Source: Flavobacterium sp. UBA2787 (lineage in GTDB: Bacteria; Bacteroidota; Bacteroidia; Flavobacteriales; Flavobacteriaceae). From it: DNA of 64,000 nucleotides. Shown piece by piece: positions 1 through 9,888 of this stretch. The position numbers and the translations under genes were made by a program. How positions within the stretch are numbered: position 1 is the first letter of the stretch; each line of letters starts with the position of its first letter. Location of the stretch: the NCBI GenBank assembly GCA_002352205.1, contig DEHZ01000004.1, forward strand, positions 146,802-210,801, given 5' to 3'. The notes under the pieces were generated by a model. It did not search any database and had not been told where the DNA came from. It saw only the letters and a program-made list of their open reading frames with translations.

Positions 1-1115
1 GTTACCTCTTCCGGACGTTCGTCAATTAATAAAACAATTAAATATACTTCCGGATGATTGGCGGCAATGGTGTTGGCGATATCTTTCAACAACATGGTTT
101 TACCTGTTTTTGGCTGAGCTACAATCATTCCGCGTTGCCCTTTTCCTATAGGAGAAAATAAATCAATAATTCGGGTTGAAACGGTAGCTTGCTTTTCGGC
201 TAATTTGAATTTTTCTTGAGGAAAAATCGGTGTTAAATGTTCAAATGAAACACGATCTCTAACTACTTGCGGATCATGACCGTTAATTTTTAACACTTTT
301 ACTAAAGGGAAAAACTTCTCTCCTTCTTTTGGAGGTCTAACCACACCTTTTACAGTATCTCCGGTTTTTAAACCAAATAAACGAATTTGTGAAGTGGAAA
401 GATAAATATCATCGGGCGAGGCCAAGTAATTATAATCGGATGAACGCAAAAACCCGTAACCATCCGGCATCATTTCTAAAACTCCTTCACTTTCTATGAT
501 TCCGTCAAATTCATAATCGGCATCGCGATAATTAGTTTTTTTGTTTTTAAAGTTTGGATTTTGGTTACCATTTCCGTTTCCGTTACCATTTTGGTGCTTT
601 TGAAAAGGCTGATTTTGCTGTCGTTGTGGCTGATTTTCAGAATTTGAAACCTGATTCTCTTCTGTAACTGCAGGAGCTTGAACTTCTTGAGCTGAATCGG
701 ATGTTTCCGGTTGTTCGTTTTTCTTTTTGAATATTTTTTTCTCAAATTTAGATTTTACAAACTTAGCCGGTCTATCAGTATTTTTTGAATCTTGAACATT
801 TTGTTCAGATTCTGACTGATTGTCTTTAGGAGCAGTATTTTCAATTTCAGCAGACTGTTTTACTTCCGGTTCAGAAAATAAAGTAGAAACTTCTTCTTTT
901 TTCTCTGCAGGAGCAATTATTCTGGCTCGTTTGGATTTAGAAGCTGATTCATTAGGTTGATTTACTTCAGACTTTGAAACACTATTTTGCGTTTCAATAA
1001 TTTTTTGAATTAAATCGTCTTTTTTTACGCCGTTGAATTTTATTGTTTTGGCTGCTTTCGCAATTTCTTGAAGCTCAGAAAGCTTCATTTCTTTTAATAC
1101 AGAAATTTCAAACAT
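1..1115 (-). CDS. rho: Transcription termination factor Rho (3' part cut off by window edge)
   Basis: Rho is the hexameric RNA-dependent ATPase helicase that ends transcription. Translation from the ATG at 1115 gives an N-terminal Rho domain ([19 protein letters not shown]). A long low-complexity stretch rich in Asn, Gly, Gln, Glu and Lys follows at roughly residues 45-200. Then comes the cold-shock-like RNA-binding domain ([15 protein letters not shown], about residues 215-290). The ATPase domain begins after that, with its P-loop near residues 345-352 (AQPKTGKT). The reading frame is still open at position 1, at LIDERPEEV, so the C-terminal part lies outside the window. The disordered insertion is usual for Rho of Bacteroidota. 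The neighbouring DUF4293 gene diverges from it, an arrangement common in flavobacteria. Confidence 0.97.
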   Translation of the reverse strand, partial: MFEISVLKEMKLSELQEIAKAAKTIKFNGVKKDDLIQKIIETQNSVSKSEVNQPNESASKSKRARIIAPAEKKEEVSTLFSEPEVKQSAEIENTAPKDNQSESEQNVQDSKNTDRPAKFVKSKFEKKIFKKKNEQPETSDSAQEVQAPAVTEENQVSNSENQPQRQQNQPFQKHQNGNGNGNGNQNPNFKNKKTNYRDADYEFDGIIESEGVLEMMPDGYGFLRSSDYNYLASPDDIYLSTSQIRLFGLKTGDTVKGVVRPPKEGEKFFPLVKVLKINGHDPQVVRDRVSFEHLTPIFPQEKFKLAEKQATVSTRIIDLFSPIGKGQRGMIVAQPKTGKTMLLKDIANTIAANHPEVYLIVLLIDERPEEV

Positions 1116-1290
1116 GAATGTTCTATGATGTTAATTTTTAGTCGGAAAATGTAATGAGGTACACTATAAATATTTTATCTGCTATAATGAAGAAAAAACA
1201 GATTTACATTGCAATATTACAAATATTTTTTAATAAACAATAGCAATTATTAAAAAAGAAAATATATTTTTGCTGAGTTAATATAAAAAC

Positions 1291-1701
1291 ATGTTACAAA
1301 GAATACAATCTATTTACCTTATTGGTGCAATCATATGTTCAGGGATATTACCTTTTTTCTTTCCTTTGTGGTTTGATGAAAACGGTTTTCCTTTTTATTT
1401 TCAAGGAGATTTACCTATTTCAATTTTATTTGGTTTTGGTACCTTATTAGCTATTTTAGCTGTTGGGTCTTATAATAAAAGACAACATCAATTTGTTCTA
1501 AACAGAATGAATATCATATTAAATATAATTTTATTATTATTATTTGTGTTGTATGCCCCAAAATTATCTGGAGACCCATTTGTGTCTAAGAAGGGTATTG
1601 GGCTAGTTCTTCCTTTACTTTCTATCGTGTTTTTAGCATTAGCCAACATCGCTATTCAAAAGGACGAAAAGCTCGTAAAATCGTCGGGCAGACTACGTTA
1701 A
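1291..1701 (+). CDS. DUF4293 family membrane protein
   Basis: This is a 136-residue integral membrane protein of the DUF4293 family, recognised by its start (MLQRIQSIYL) and its size. About four hydrophobic helices can be seen, near residues 7-27, 46-60, 72-93 and 105-123. It ends in a short basic tail. Its function is unknown. It is read divergently from rho and is followed by a strong hairpin terminator. The family assignment is fairly sure; no catalytic motif is visible. Confidence 0.85.
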   Translation: MLQRIQSIYLIGAIICSGILPFFFPLWFDENGFPFYFQGDLPISILFGFGTLLAILAVGSYNKRQHQFVLNRMNIILNIILLLLFVLYAPKLSGDPFVSKKGIGLVLPLLSIVFLALANIAIQKDEKLVKSSGRLR

Positions 1702-1734
1702 TAATATAGTAAACTTAGTTTATTTTAGTGCGTT

Positions 1735-1765
1735 AAAAATCCGAACCAATGGTTCGGATTTTTTT
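1735..1765 (+). terminator. Rho-independent terminator after the DUF4293 gene
   Basis: A perfect 13-bp inverted repeat (1735-1747 and 1751-1763, core CCGAACC/GGTTCGG) has a 3-base loop and runs into a T tract. Confidence 0.85.
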
Positions 1766-1825
1766 ATTTAATTAACTCACTGATTTTAAGACTTTACCGT
1801 GACTTTACCTAAATTATAACAGAAA

Positions 1826-1858
1826 TTGTTAAAAGATTAGTATTTTTTTTTACTTTTG
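1826..1858 (+). promoter_or_regulatory. Probable promoter of the response-regulator/kinase operon
   Basis: TACTTTTG at 1851-1858 fits the Bacteroidota -7 box TAnnTTTG. A TTG at 1826-1828 lies 22 bases upstream, within the 17-23 range described for flavobacterial promoters. The ATG of the response regulator is 38 bases further on. Confidence 0.55.
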
Positions 1859-1896
1859 ATATTGACTTAAGATAATAAACAAACCTCTAAAATTAC

Positions 1897-2559
1897 ATGT
1901 CTGAAAAAATAAGAATTCATCTGGCTGATGATCATCAGGTTCTGATTGACGGAATGCTTGCAGTACTAAAAACGAATTCAAAGTTTGAGGTAGTTGGTCA
2001 TTCTTTAAACGGAGTAGAATTGGTAAACAATATACTTTCAAATGGTGCTAATGTCTTAATTATGGATATTAATATGCCAAAAAAAGACGGTATAGAAGTA
2101 CTTAAAGAGCTCTCGTTAACCAAACATTCTTGCAGAGTGATTATTTTATCCAGTTATGATGACATCAAATTAATCAAAGAGGTTTTAAAATTAGGAGCCA
2201 ACGGTTATTTATCTAAACAATGTGCCGGAGAAAGTATTGTTGAGGCCATCGAAAGTGTTGCTTCAGGAAAAGATTATTTTTCTCAAAACATTCAAGAAAA
2301 AATTTTTAGCTCTTTTTCAGGAAATGGAGCAGAGCCTTCTACTAATGAAATTTCTATAAACGCTACGTTAACCGACCGTGAACTTGAAATTTTGAAGCTT
2401 ATTTCTTTAGAATACAGTGGAAAAGAAATTGGTGAAGAACTTTCCATCAGTCTAAATACCGTTGAGACTCACCGCAAAAATTTAATCAAAAAACTAAACG
2501 TTAAAAATACGATTGGGATTGTAAAATTTGCTATCAAAAACAACTTAATCAAACAATAA
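1897..2559 (+). CDS. Two-component response regulator, NarL/LuxR type
   Basis: This 220-residue DNA-binding response regulator starts with a receiver domain (residues 1-120). The acidic pair is D11/D12, the phosphoacceptor is D57 in the motif MDINMP, S85 is the switch residue and K107 the conserved lysine. A LuxR-type helix-turn-helix follows at about residues 155-212 (LTDRELEILKLIS, then SLNTVETHRKNLIKKL). The cognate sensor is very probably the HisKA_3-type kinase encoded two genes downstream, with a 101-residue protein in between. The target genes cannot be read from the sequence. Confidence 0.95.
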   Translation: MSEKIRIHLADDHQVLIDGMLAVLKTNSKFEVVGHSLNGVELVNNILSNGANVLIMDINMPKKDGIEVLKELSLTKHSCRVIILSSYDDIKLIKEVLKLGANGYLSKQCAGESIVEAIESVASGKDYFSQNIQEKIFSSFSGNGAEPSTNEISINATLTDRELEILKLISLEYSGKEIGEELSISLNTVETHRKNLIKKLNVKNTIGIVKFAIKNNLIKQ

Positions 2560-2561
2560 TT

Positions 2562-2867
2562 ATGGAACTTTTAGGAACTTATTCTACTTCGAGAATTGAT
2601 ACAAACAGCTATAATTTGACCTATAGTTACCCAGAAAATTGTAATGTAGTTGTAAGTCACAAAGATGGTTTATATTCAGTAGCAATCAATTTAAAAAAGG
2701 GTCAAACACAACCTTCATCAAAATATGTCACTGAAAATGAGATTTGTAATCAATTTAATGGCATTATAGAAATTCAATTTATACAACAAAATTACAATCC
2801 AATTGGCGGTGATTTTGGGGACGGAACTTCAACTAAACCAAAAGTGAAAATTTTTGTTAATGGGTAA
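2562..2867 (+). CDS. Unknown 101-residue protein between response regulator and kinase
   Basis: The gene starts 2 bases after the response-regulator stop and overlaps the kinase start by 8 bases, so the three are almost certainly co-translated. The protein has no signal peptide or membrane helix. It is polar, looks beta-rich, and ends in a Gly-rich stretch (IGGDFGDGTS) before KVKIFVNG. I do not recognise a family. The tight coupling suggests a role with the signalling pair, for instance as a modulator, but nothing in the sequence proves it. Confidence 0.75.
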   Translation: MELLGTYSTSRIDTNSYNLTYSYPENCNVVVSHKDGLYSVAINLKKGQTQPSSKYVTENEICNQFNGIIEIQFIQQNYNPIGGDFGDGTSTKPKVKIFVNG

Positions 2868-4611
2868 AATTTTATTAAATATCCTACTTCTTTTTTTTGT
2901 TATTACAACTACTTTCAGTCAATCAAAAGTTGACTCGATTGATTATTATTCTGAAAAAAAAGAATTAATAAAAGCAATTAATTATGCGAAAAAAAAATCT
3001 GATAATTATTTAATACAAAAAAAATACGCTGACTTTTGCAAAATTTCAGTCAGAAAATCAAAACTTTTTGGCACACTTAATGATCATGAAAAAGCCCTAG
3101 TCACGCTGTATAATGCTCTTTCCATTTCTGAAAAAAATAAACTGAAAGGTAGAGCAGAAATAATTGAACAAATAGCAACTCGTTATTCAATTGTGAGTGA
3201 TACTGCTAGAGCTTTTAAAAATTACTACAAAGCTAAACACATTGCTTTAATCGAAAAAGATACTTCATCATTAATTCATGTCTATCATAATTTATTTCGA
3301 TTACATACAACAAAGAGTATTGATAGCTCATATTATTACATGAAAAAGAAGTTTGTATTAGATAAATTAACAAATTCAATTTCGGGTCTATCATTTAGTT
3401 ACAATAATCATTTTGTATATTATACATTAATAAATGAAAAAGAAAATGCAAAGTCATATTTAGACAGTTCCTATAATTTTGCTGTAAAGCATAATATTAA
3501 AAACTCAATTATTGGGACTCTAAGCAATTATGGCTATTATTACATGCAGTATGAAAATGACTTTAAAAAAGGAGCAGAAACGTATGAAAAAATTAAAAAT
3601 GAGTACAAAGACGATTTAACTACATTTGATTATGTTGAGTTATATTTAAACTTAGTTTATGCTTATGAGCAAATTGGTGATTATAAAAAAGCAAATTTTT
3701 ATAGCTCTTTAGCTTATGAGTACAGTCAGAAATTATATAATGAAAACCTAAGTGATAAAATTCGCGAAATTGAAACAAAGTATAACATTACTAAAGTAGA
3801 AGATGAGTATAAAGAAAAATCTAAACAATTAGAAGAAAGACAAAGCCGAAACAAAAAAATCATTTTTATTTTTGTGGCTTTATTTGGATTCAGTTTAGTG
3901 CTTTTCTACTTTTTTTATCAAAACTTACAATTAAAGCAACGCAATAAAATTAAAGAATTAGATAGTGAAATTCAAGAAAACATTATCAACGCTTCCATTG
4001 ATGGTCAGGAAAAAGAACGAAAAAAACTTTCTGAAGTTCTTCACGATAACATCAGTGCTTTATTGTCTTCAGCCGGACTGCATCTGTCTGCGTACTTAGT
4101 TGGTCATAAAGATGAAATTCCCGAAGAAATTTTGAAAGCACGATCGCTTTTAAAAGAAGCACATGATCAAGTTCGTGATTTATCACACGAACTAGTTCCA
4201 CCTGTATTGGCAAAATTAGGTTTGTATTATGCTGTGCAAGATTTATGTGAAAAAAATTCAAATTCCATTATCAATTTCACATTTAACTATTTTGGCTCAA
4301 ACCAAAAAAGATATAACGAAGAATTTGAAATTAAAGTTTATTTTATAATTACAGAACTCGTTAATAATATCGTTAAACACAGTAAAGCAACCAGTGGTTA
4401 TATCACATTAGAAGAACGTAATAATCAAATTATCATTAACGTAGAAGACAACGGAAAAGGATTTGACAGCACTAAAACATACAATAGCGACGGTTTCGGA
4501 CTTACTCAAATTAAGGCTCGAGTTAAAAACTTAAAAGGTAAAATTACAATCAATTCTAAGTTAAATGCAGGAACATTAGTTTACATCAAACTACATATTC
4601 CAGATCATTAA
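2860..4611 (+). CDS. TPR-containing sensor histidine kinase (HisKA_3 family)
   Basis: I chose the ATG at 2860, which overlaps the preceding gene; a TTG six bases earlier is also open. The 583-residue protein has an N-terminal signal peptide (MGKILLNILLLFFVITTTFS). A helical, Tyr-rich region of tetratricopeptide-like repeats fills about residues 40-310. A coiled segment and a single membrane helix lie near residues 334-355. The dimerisation domain carries the phosphoacceptor His395 in EVLHDNISALL. The ATPase domain has its N box at ELVNNIVKHSKA and its G1 box at EDNGKGFD. This layout is typical of NarL-partner kinases of Bacteroidota. The periplasmic TPR region probably senses a protein or envelope state; the signal is unknown. 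Confidence 0.93.
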   Translation: MGKILLNILLLFFVITTTFSQSKVDSIDYYSEKKELIKAINYAKKKSDNYLIQKKYADFCKISVRKSKLFGTLNDHEKALVTLYNALSISEKNKLKGRAEIIEQIATRYSIVSDTARAFKNYYKAKHIALIEKDTSSLIHVYHNLFRLHTTKSIDSSYYYMKKKFVLDKLTNSISGLSFSYNNHFVYYTLINEKENAKSYLDSSYNFAVKHNIKNSIIGTLSNYGYYYMQYENDFKKGAETYEKIKNEYKDDLTTFDYVELYLNLVYAYEQIGDYKKANFYSSLAYEYSQKLYNENLSDKIREIETKYNITKVEDEYKEKSKQLEERQSRNKKIIFIFVALFGFSLVLFYFFYQNLQLKQRNKIKELDSEIQENIINASIDGQEKERKKLSEVLHDNISALLSSAGLHLSAYLVGHKDEIPEEILKARSLLKEAHDQVRDLSHELVPPVLAKLGLYYAVQDLCEKNSNSIINFTFNYFGSNQKRYNEEFEIKVYFIITELVNNIVKHSKATSGYITLEERNNQIIINVEDNGKGFDSTKTYNSDGFGLTQIKARVKNLKGKITINSKLNAGTLVYIKLHIPDH

Positions 4612-5105
4612 GCTTTCTTCTCCATTTCAATAATTTCTAATGCTTTAATTTGCTCACCGTCAATTTCAAATCGAAGCATTGTTCGCACTTGATGAAACCC
4701 GCTAATTCCGGCCGCACCGGGATTCATATGAAGTAAATTCAACGTTTTATCAAATTGTACTTTCAAAATATGCGAATGGCCACAAATAAATAATTTTGGC
4801 GGATTATTTCTAAGTTCCTCACGAATTGCCTGATTATATTTTCCGGGATAACCACCAATGTGCGTAATTAAAACCTCTACCCCTTCACAAAAAAAACGAT
4901 TATTCAACGGAAATTCCATTCTGGCTTTATCGTTGTCAATATTGCCATAAACAGCCCGTAGCGGTTTGAGTTTTTTAATTTCATCGGTCACAGTCAAATC
5001 ACCAATATCGCCGGCATGCCAAACTTCATCAGCTAAACGGACATATTTCAGGATCTTTTCATCAATAAAACTATGTGTATCGGAAAGAAGAAGAATTTTT
5101 TTCAA
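4608..5105 (-). CDS. YfcE-type metallophosphoesterase
   Basis: This 165-residue protein is a small calcineurin-like phosphoesterase of the YfcE/MJ0936 family, which hydrolyses phosphodiesters at a two-metal centre. The metal ligands can be seen in order: D9 and H11 (LLLSDTH), GDIGD near residue 33, GNID near residue 56, and the GHSH motif near residue 108. It has no signal peptide, so it should be cytoplasmic. Its stop codon overlaps that of the convergent histidine kinase by two bases. The physiological substrate cannot be told from sequence. Confidence 0.92.
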   Translation of the reverse strand: MKKILLLSDTHSFIDEKILKYVRLADEVWHAGDIGDLTVTDEIKKLKPLRAVYGNIDNDKARMEFPLNNRFFCEGVEVLITHIGGYPGKYNQAIREELRNNPPKLFICGHSHILKVQFDKTLNLLHMNPGAAGISGFHQVRTMLRFEIDGEQIKALEIIEMEKKA

Positions 5106-5248
5106 TTTTTATTTTTTTTGACACCAAAGCACGAAGATACAAAGAGAAAATTTAGGAGACTTTCTAAATTGAAATAAATCACCCATTACCTTTTACCTCT
5201 TACCGATCACCTTGACAAAGTTTAACGTAAAATTATATCCTCCGTAAA
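5106..5248. repeat. Intergenic stretch with two degenerate repeat types
   Basis: Between the phosphoesterase and truA, the segment around 5118-5140 reads caccaaagcacgaag followed by atacaaag. This resembles a CAAAG/GAAG intergenic repeat common in many bacterial genomes. The segment around 5178-5215 has degenerate copies of ttacc/tcacc words. Both are non-coding and of unknown function. Confidence 0.45.
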
Positions 5249-5278
5249 TTTGATACAATTTCAATTCAATTATCTTTG
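5249..5278 (+). promoter_or_regulatory. Promoter of truA
   Basis: TTTG at 5249-5252, an 18-base spacer and TATCTTTG at 5271-5278 match the flavobacterial consensus TTTG-N17-23-TAnnTTTG very well. The truA ATG follows 11 bases later. Confidence 0.75.
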
Positions 5279-5289
5279 TAGATTGAAAT

Positions 5290-6030
5290 ATGAGATACTT
5301 TATCAAACTAGCATATAACGGAACCAACTACCACGGGTGGCAAACGCAACCCAATGCAGTATCAGTTCAAGAAACATTGGAAAAAGCACTTTCTCTTTTA
5401 CTTAAAAATAAAATTGAAATTGTGGCTGCCGGTAGAACTGACTCCGGAGTTCATGCCAAAGAAATGTTTGCTCATTTTGATTTTGAAGAGGCTATTGATG
5501 GTGATTATTGGATTCCAAAATTGAATTCCTATCTTCCAAAAGATATTGTAATTTATTCCATTTTTGAAGTGAATGCAGAAGCTCATGCTCGGTTTGATGC
5601 CATCGAACGAACCTACGAATACCATATTCATTCTACGAAAGATGCTTTTATAAACGAATTAAGTTGGTATCATTTTTATCCCTTAAATTTGGAAAAAATG
5701 AACCAAGCTGCAAAAATTTTGTTGGAATACACAGATTTTGAATGTTTTTCAAAAGTAAATACAGACGTTTTTACTTTTAACTGTAAAATAAAAAATGCCT
5801 TTTGGCAACAAAATGAGAATCAACTGGTTTTTACGATAACTGCCGATCGTTTTCTACGAAATATGGTGCGAGCAATCGTGGGAACTATGATTAATATTGG
5901 CCAAGGAAAAATTGAACCGGAACAGTTGCGAAACATCATCGAAAGTAAAAACCGAAGTCAAGCAGGGTTTTCTGCACCGGCACACGGACTCTATTTAACC
6001 CAAATTTTATATCCATACAGCACCGAATGA
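5290..6030 (+). CDS. truA: tRNA pseudouridine(38-40) synthase TruA
   Basis: TruA isomerises uridines 38-40 in the anticodon arm of many tRNAs. The 246-residue length is normal for the family. The N terminus (LAYNGTNYHGWQTQP) is typical, and the catalytic aspartate is D51 in AGRTDSGVHA. The second half contains the conserved FLRNMVRAIVGTMI. Its last codons overlap the start of the downstream ABC transporter gene by 4 bases (ATGA), so the two are translationally coupled. The product is cytoplasmic. Confidence 0.97.
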   Translation: MRYFIKLAYNGTNYHGWQTQPNAVSVQETLEKALSLLLKNKIEIVAAGRTDSGVHAKEMFAHFDFEEAIDGDYWIPKLNSYLPKDIVIYSIFEVNAEAHARFDAIERTYEYHIHSTKDAFINELSWYHFYPLNLEKMNQAAKILLEYTDFECFSKVNTDVFTFNCKIKNAFWQQNENQLVFTITADRFLRNMVRAIVGTMINIGQGKIEPEQLRNIIESKNRSQAGFSAPAHGLYLTQILYPYSTE

Positions 6031-7775
6031 AAGCATTTGACACTCAATTATTCAAACGGATTTTATTCTACACCAAACCCTATCAATGGCGGTTTAAAGG
6101 AGTAATATTTTGGGCAATCGGACTTTCTGTTTTTGCCGCTCTTCGCCCCTATTTATTAAAAAACACAGTTGATGATTACATCAAAACCCATGACAGCCAT
6201 GGCTTGATGTTTTATATTATATTGATGGGAATCGTATTAATTCTCGAAGTTATATCACAATTTTACTTTGTTTATTGGGCCAATTGGTTAGGGCAAGATA
6301 TTGTTCGCGATATCAGAATCAAGCTTTTTGATCATATGCTTCGGTTTAAAATGAAATATTACGACCATTCTCCGGTTGGTCAATTGGTAACTCGGTCAGT
6401 ATCTGATATTGAGGCAATTGCACGGATTTTCAGTCAAGGATTATTTATGATTATCAGTGATTTAATGAAAATGGTTGCCGTTATTTTTGTCATGTTCTTC
6501 ATGAATTGGAAACTTTCATGGATTGCAATTTTGGCCATGCCCATCTTAATTTATGCCACACGAATTTTTCAATTAAAAATGAAATCAGCGTTTGAAGAAG
6601 TTCGAACACAAGTGGCCAACATCAACACTTTTGTGCAGGAAAGAGTAACCGGAATGAAAATTGTTCAACTTTTTTCGAGAGAACAAATTGATTATGAAAA
6701 GTTTAAAGTCATTAATGACAAACACAACAAAGCCTGGATAAGAACAGTTTGGTATAACTCAATTTTCTTTCCAATTGCCGATTTAGTTACTTATTTCACC
6801 TTAGCTTTTGTAGTATATGTTGGTGGATTATCTCTGATTGGTGGAGATACCACAACCACTTTTGGAGATTTATTTACGTATACAATGTTGATCGGAATGT
6901 TATTCAACCCACTCCGTCAAATTGCAGATAAATTCAATGAGATGCAAATGGGAATGATCGCTGCCAATCGCGTTTTTGCCATTTTAGACATTCAAGACCA
7001 AGTGCAAGAAAACGGTACAGTTGAAGCTCCGCATTTTGAAGGTAAATTATCTTTTCAAGATGTTCGTTTTGGCTATATCGAAGATGAAGAAGTCATTAAA
7101 GGCATCAATTTGGAAGTAAATCCGGGTGAAACCATCGCCATTGTAGGTTCTACCGGAGCAGGAAAATCAACGATAATTAATTTATTAAATCGATTTTACG
7201 AAATTAATAGCGGAACTATTTCCATCGACGGAAGAAACATCAATGAATTTGAATTGCAAAGTCTTAGAAAACAAATTGCTGTTGTTTTGCAAGATGTATT
7301 TTTGTTTGCCGATACAATTCTGAACAACATCACTCTCGATAATCCAAACATTACTAGACAAGATGTGATTGAAGCCGCCAAAAAAATTGGTGTAGATGAA
7401 TTTATCATGACTTTACCTAATGGTTATGATTATAATGTAAAAGAACGCGGTGTGATGCTTTCATCCGGTCAACGACAATTGATTGCTTTTTTAAGAGCGT
7501 ATGTAAGCAATCCCAGCATTTTAATTTTAGATGAAGCCACTTCTTCTATTGATACCTATTCTGAAGAATTAATTCAACGTGCTACCGAAAAAATCACCAA
7601 AGGTAGAACTTCCATCGTCATTGCCCATCGCCTTGCAACTGTTGTGAATGCTGATAAAATCATTGTGATGGATAAAGGGAAAATTGTGGAACAAGGCAAA
7701 CATTCAGAACTTTTATTAAATGATAAAGGATTTTATAAAAACTTATATGATTCGCAATTTGTAAGCGAGCATTAA
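6027..7775 (+). CDS. ABC exporter, fused membrane and ATPase domains (MsbA-like)
   Basis: This 582-residue half-transporter works as a homodimer or heterodimer. An N-terminal six-helix membrane domain fills about residues 15-320. The nucleotide-binding domain has a Walker A GSTGAGKST near residue 373, a Q loop at VVLQDVF, the signature LSSGQRQL near residue 478, Walker B ILILDEAT near residue 500, and the switch histidine in IAHRLATV. The signature carries SSGQ in place of SGGQ. The substrate could be lipid A, a lipid or a drug. Coupling to truA is an arrangement of convenience and does not indicate the substrate. Confidence 0.93.
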   Translation: MKAFDTQLFKRILFYTKPYQWRFKGVIFWAIGLSVFAALRPYLLKNTVDDYIKTHDSHGLMFYIILMGIVLILEVISQFYFVYWANWLGQDIVRDIRIKLFDHMLRFKMKYYDHSPVGQLVTRSVSDIEAIARIFSQGLFMIISDLMKMVAVIFVMFFMNWKLSWIAILAMPILIYATRIFQLKMKSAFEEVRTQVANINTFVQERVTGMKIVQLFSREQIDYEKFKVINDKHNKAWIRTVWYNSIFFPIADLVTYFTLAFVVYVGGLSLIGGDTTTTFGDLFTYTMLIGMLFNPLRQIADKFNEMQMGMIAANRVFAILDIQDQVQENGTVEAPHFEGKLSFQDVRFGYIEDEEVIKGINLEVNPGETIAIVGSTGAGKSTIINLLNRFYEINSGTISIDGRNINEFELQSLRKQIAVVLQDVFLFADTILNNITLDNPNITRQDVIEAAKKIGVDEFIMTLPNGYDYNVKERGVMLSSGQRQLIAFLRAYVSNPSILILDEATSSIDTYSEELIQRATEKITKGRTSIVIAHRLATVVNADKIIVMDKGKIVEQGKHSELLLNDKGFYKNLYDSQFVSEH

Positions 7776-7780
7776 AAAAT

Positions 7781-7843
7781 TGTCAGTTGTACGTTATCAG
7801 ATAACCATCAACAGACAACCGAGAACAAACAACCATCACCCTT
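7781..7843. repeat. Degenerate intergenic repeat, 'gataacnnncaac' family
   Basis: The gap between the ABC transporter and the DUF3820 gene is built of short A/C-rich words (gttatcagataaccatcaac and relatives). Similar text occurs at 19588-19632 in the other orientation and at 58650-58700 before ssrA. It is non-coding and of unknown role. Confidence 0.5.
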
Positions 7844-7844
7844 C

Positions 7845-8075
7845 ATGGACGATCAACAAAAACAACTCATCAAATTGGCCCACACCAAAATGCCTTTCGG
7901 TAAATACGAAGGTCGATATTTGATTGATCTTCCTGAATATTATGTAGTTTGGTATCACAACAAAGGTTTTCCAAAAGGAGAACTTGGACAACAACTTCAA
8001 TTGATTTATGAACTCAAATTAAACGGTTTAGAACATTTAATTCGAACCATAAAAGTCAAATTTCCAAAGCCTTAA
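7845..8075 (+). CDS. DUF3820 family protein
   Basis: This small 76-residue cytoplasmic protein has the DUF3820 core MPFGKYEGRYLIDLPEYYV, followed by a helical LxxIYELKLNGL segment. The family is sometimes annotated as a quorum-sensing-regulated virulence factor, but its function is unknown. It starts 69 bases after the ABC transporter, across a degenerate repeat, and may be read through from it. Confidence 0.85.
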   Translation: MDDQQKQLIKLAHTKMPFGKYEGRYLIDLPEYYVVWYHNKGFPKGELGQQLQLIYELKLNGLEHLIRTIKVKFPKP

Positions 8076-8152
8076 CGATTGAATTGGAATGATTTTTTTT
8101 TTAATTCAATTATTACATCATAATCTCAATATTTCATTTTTACATTGACTAA

Positions 8153-9856
<1,704 letters not shown>

Positions 9857-9888
9857 ATTTGAAACGTAAATAAGTAATAAGTAAGTAA

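Noticed and set aside
494-745. 83-codon minus-strand frame in the rho region
   Set aside because: It is out of frame with the clear Rho translation and covers its low-complexity insertion.
2562-4611. Frameshifted single gene (101-residue protein plus kinase)
   Set aside because: The kinase has its own start and signal peptide, and the small protein has a normal stop. An overlap of 8 bases is usual for coupled genes.
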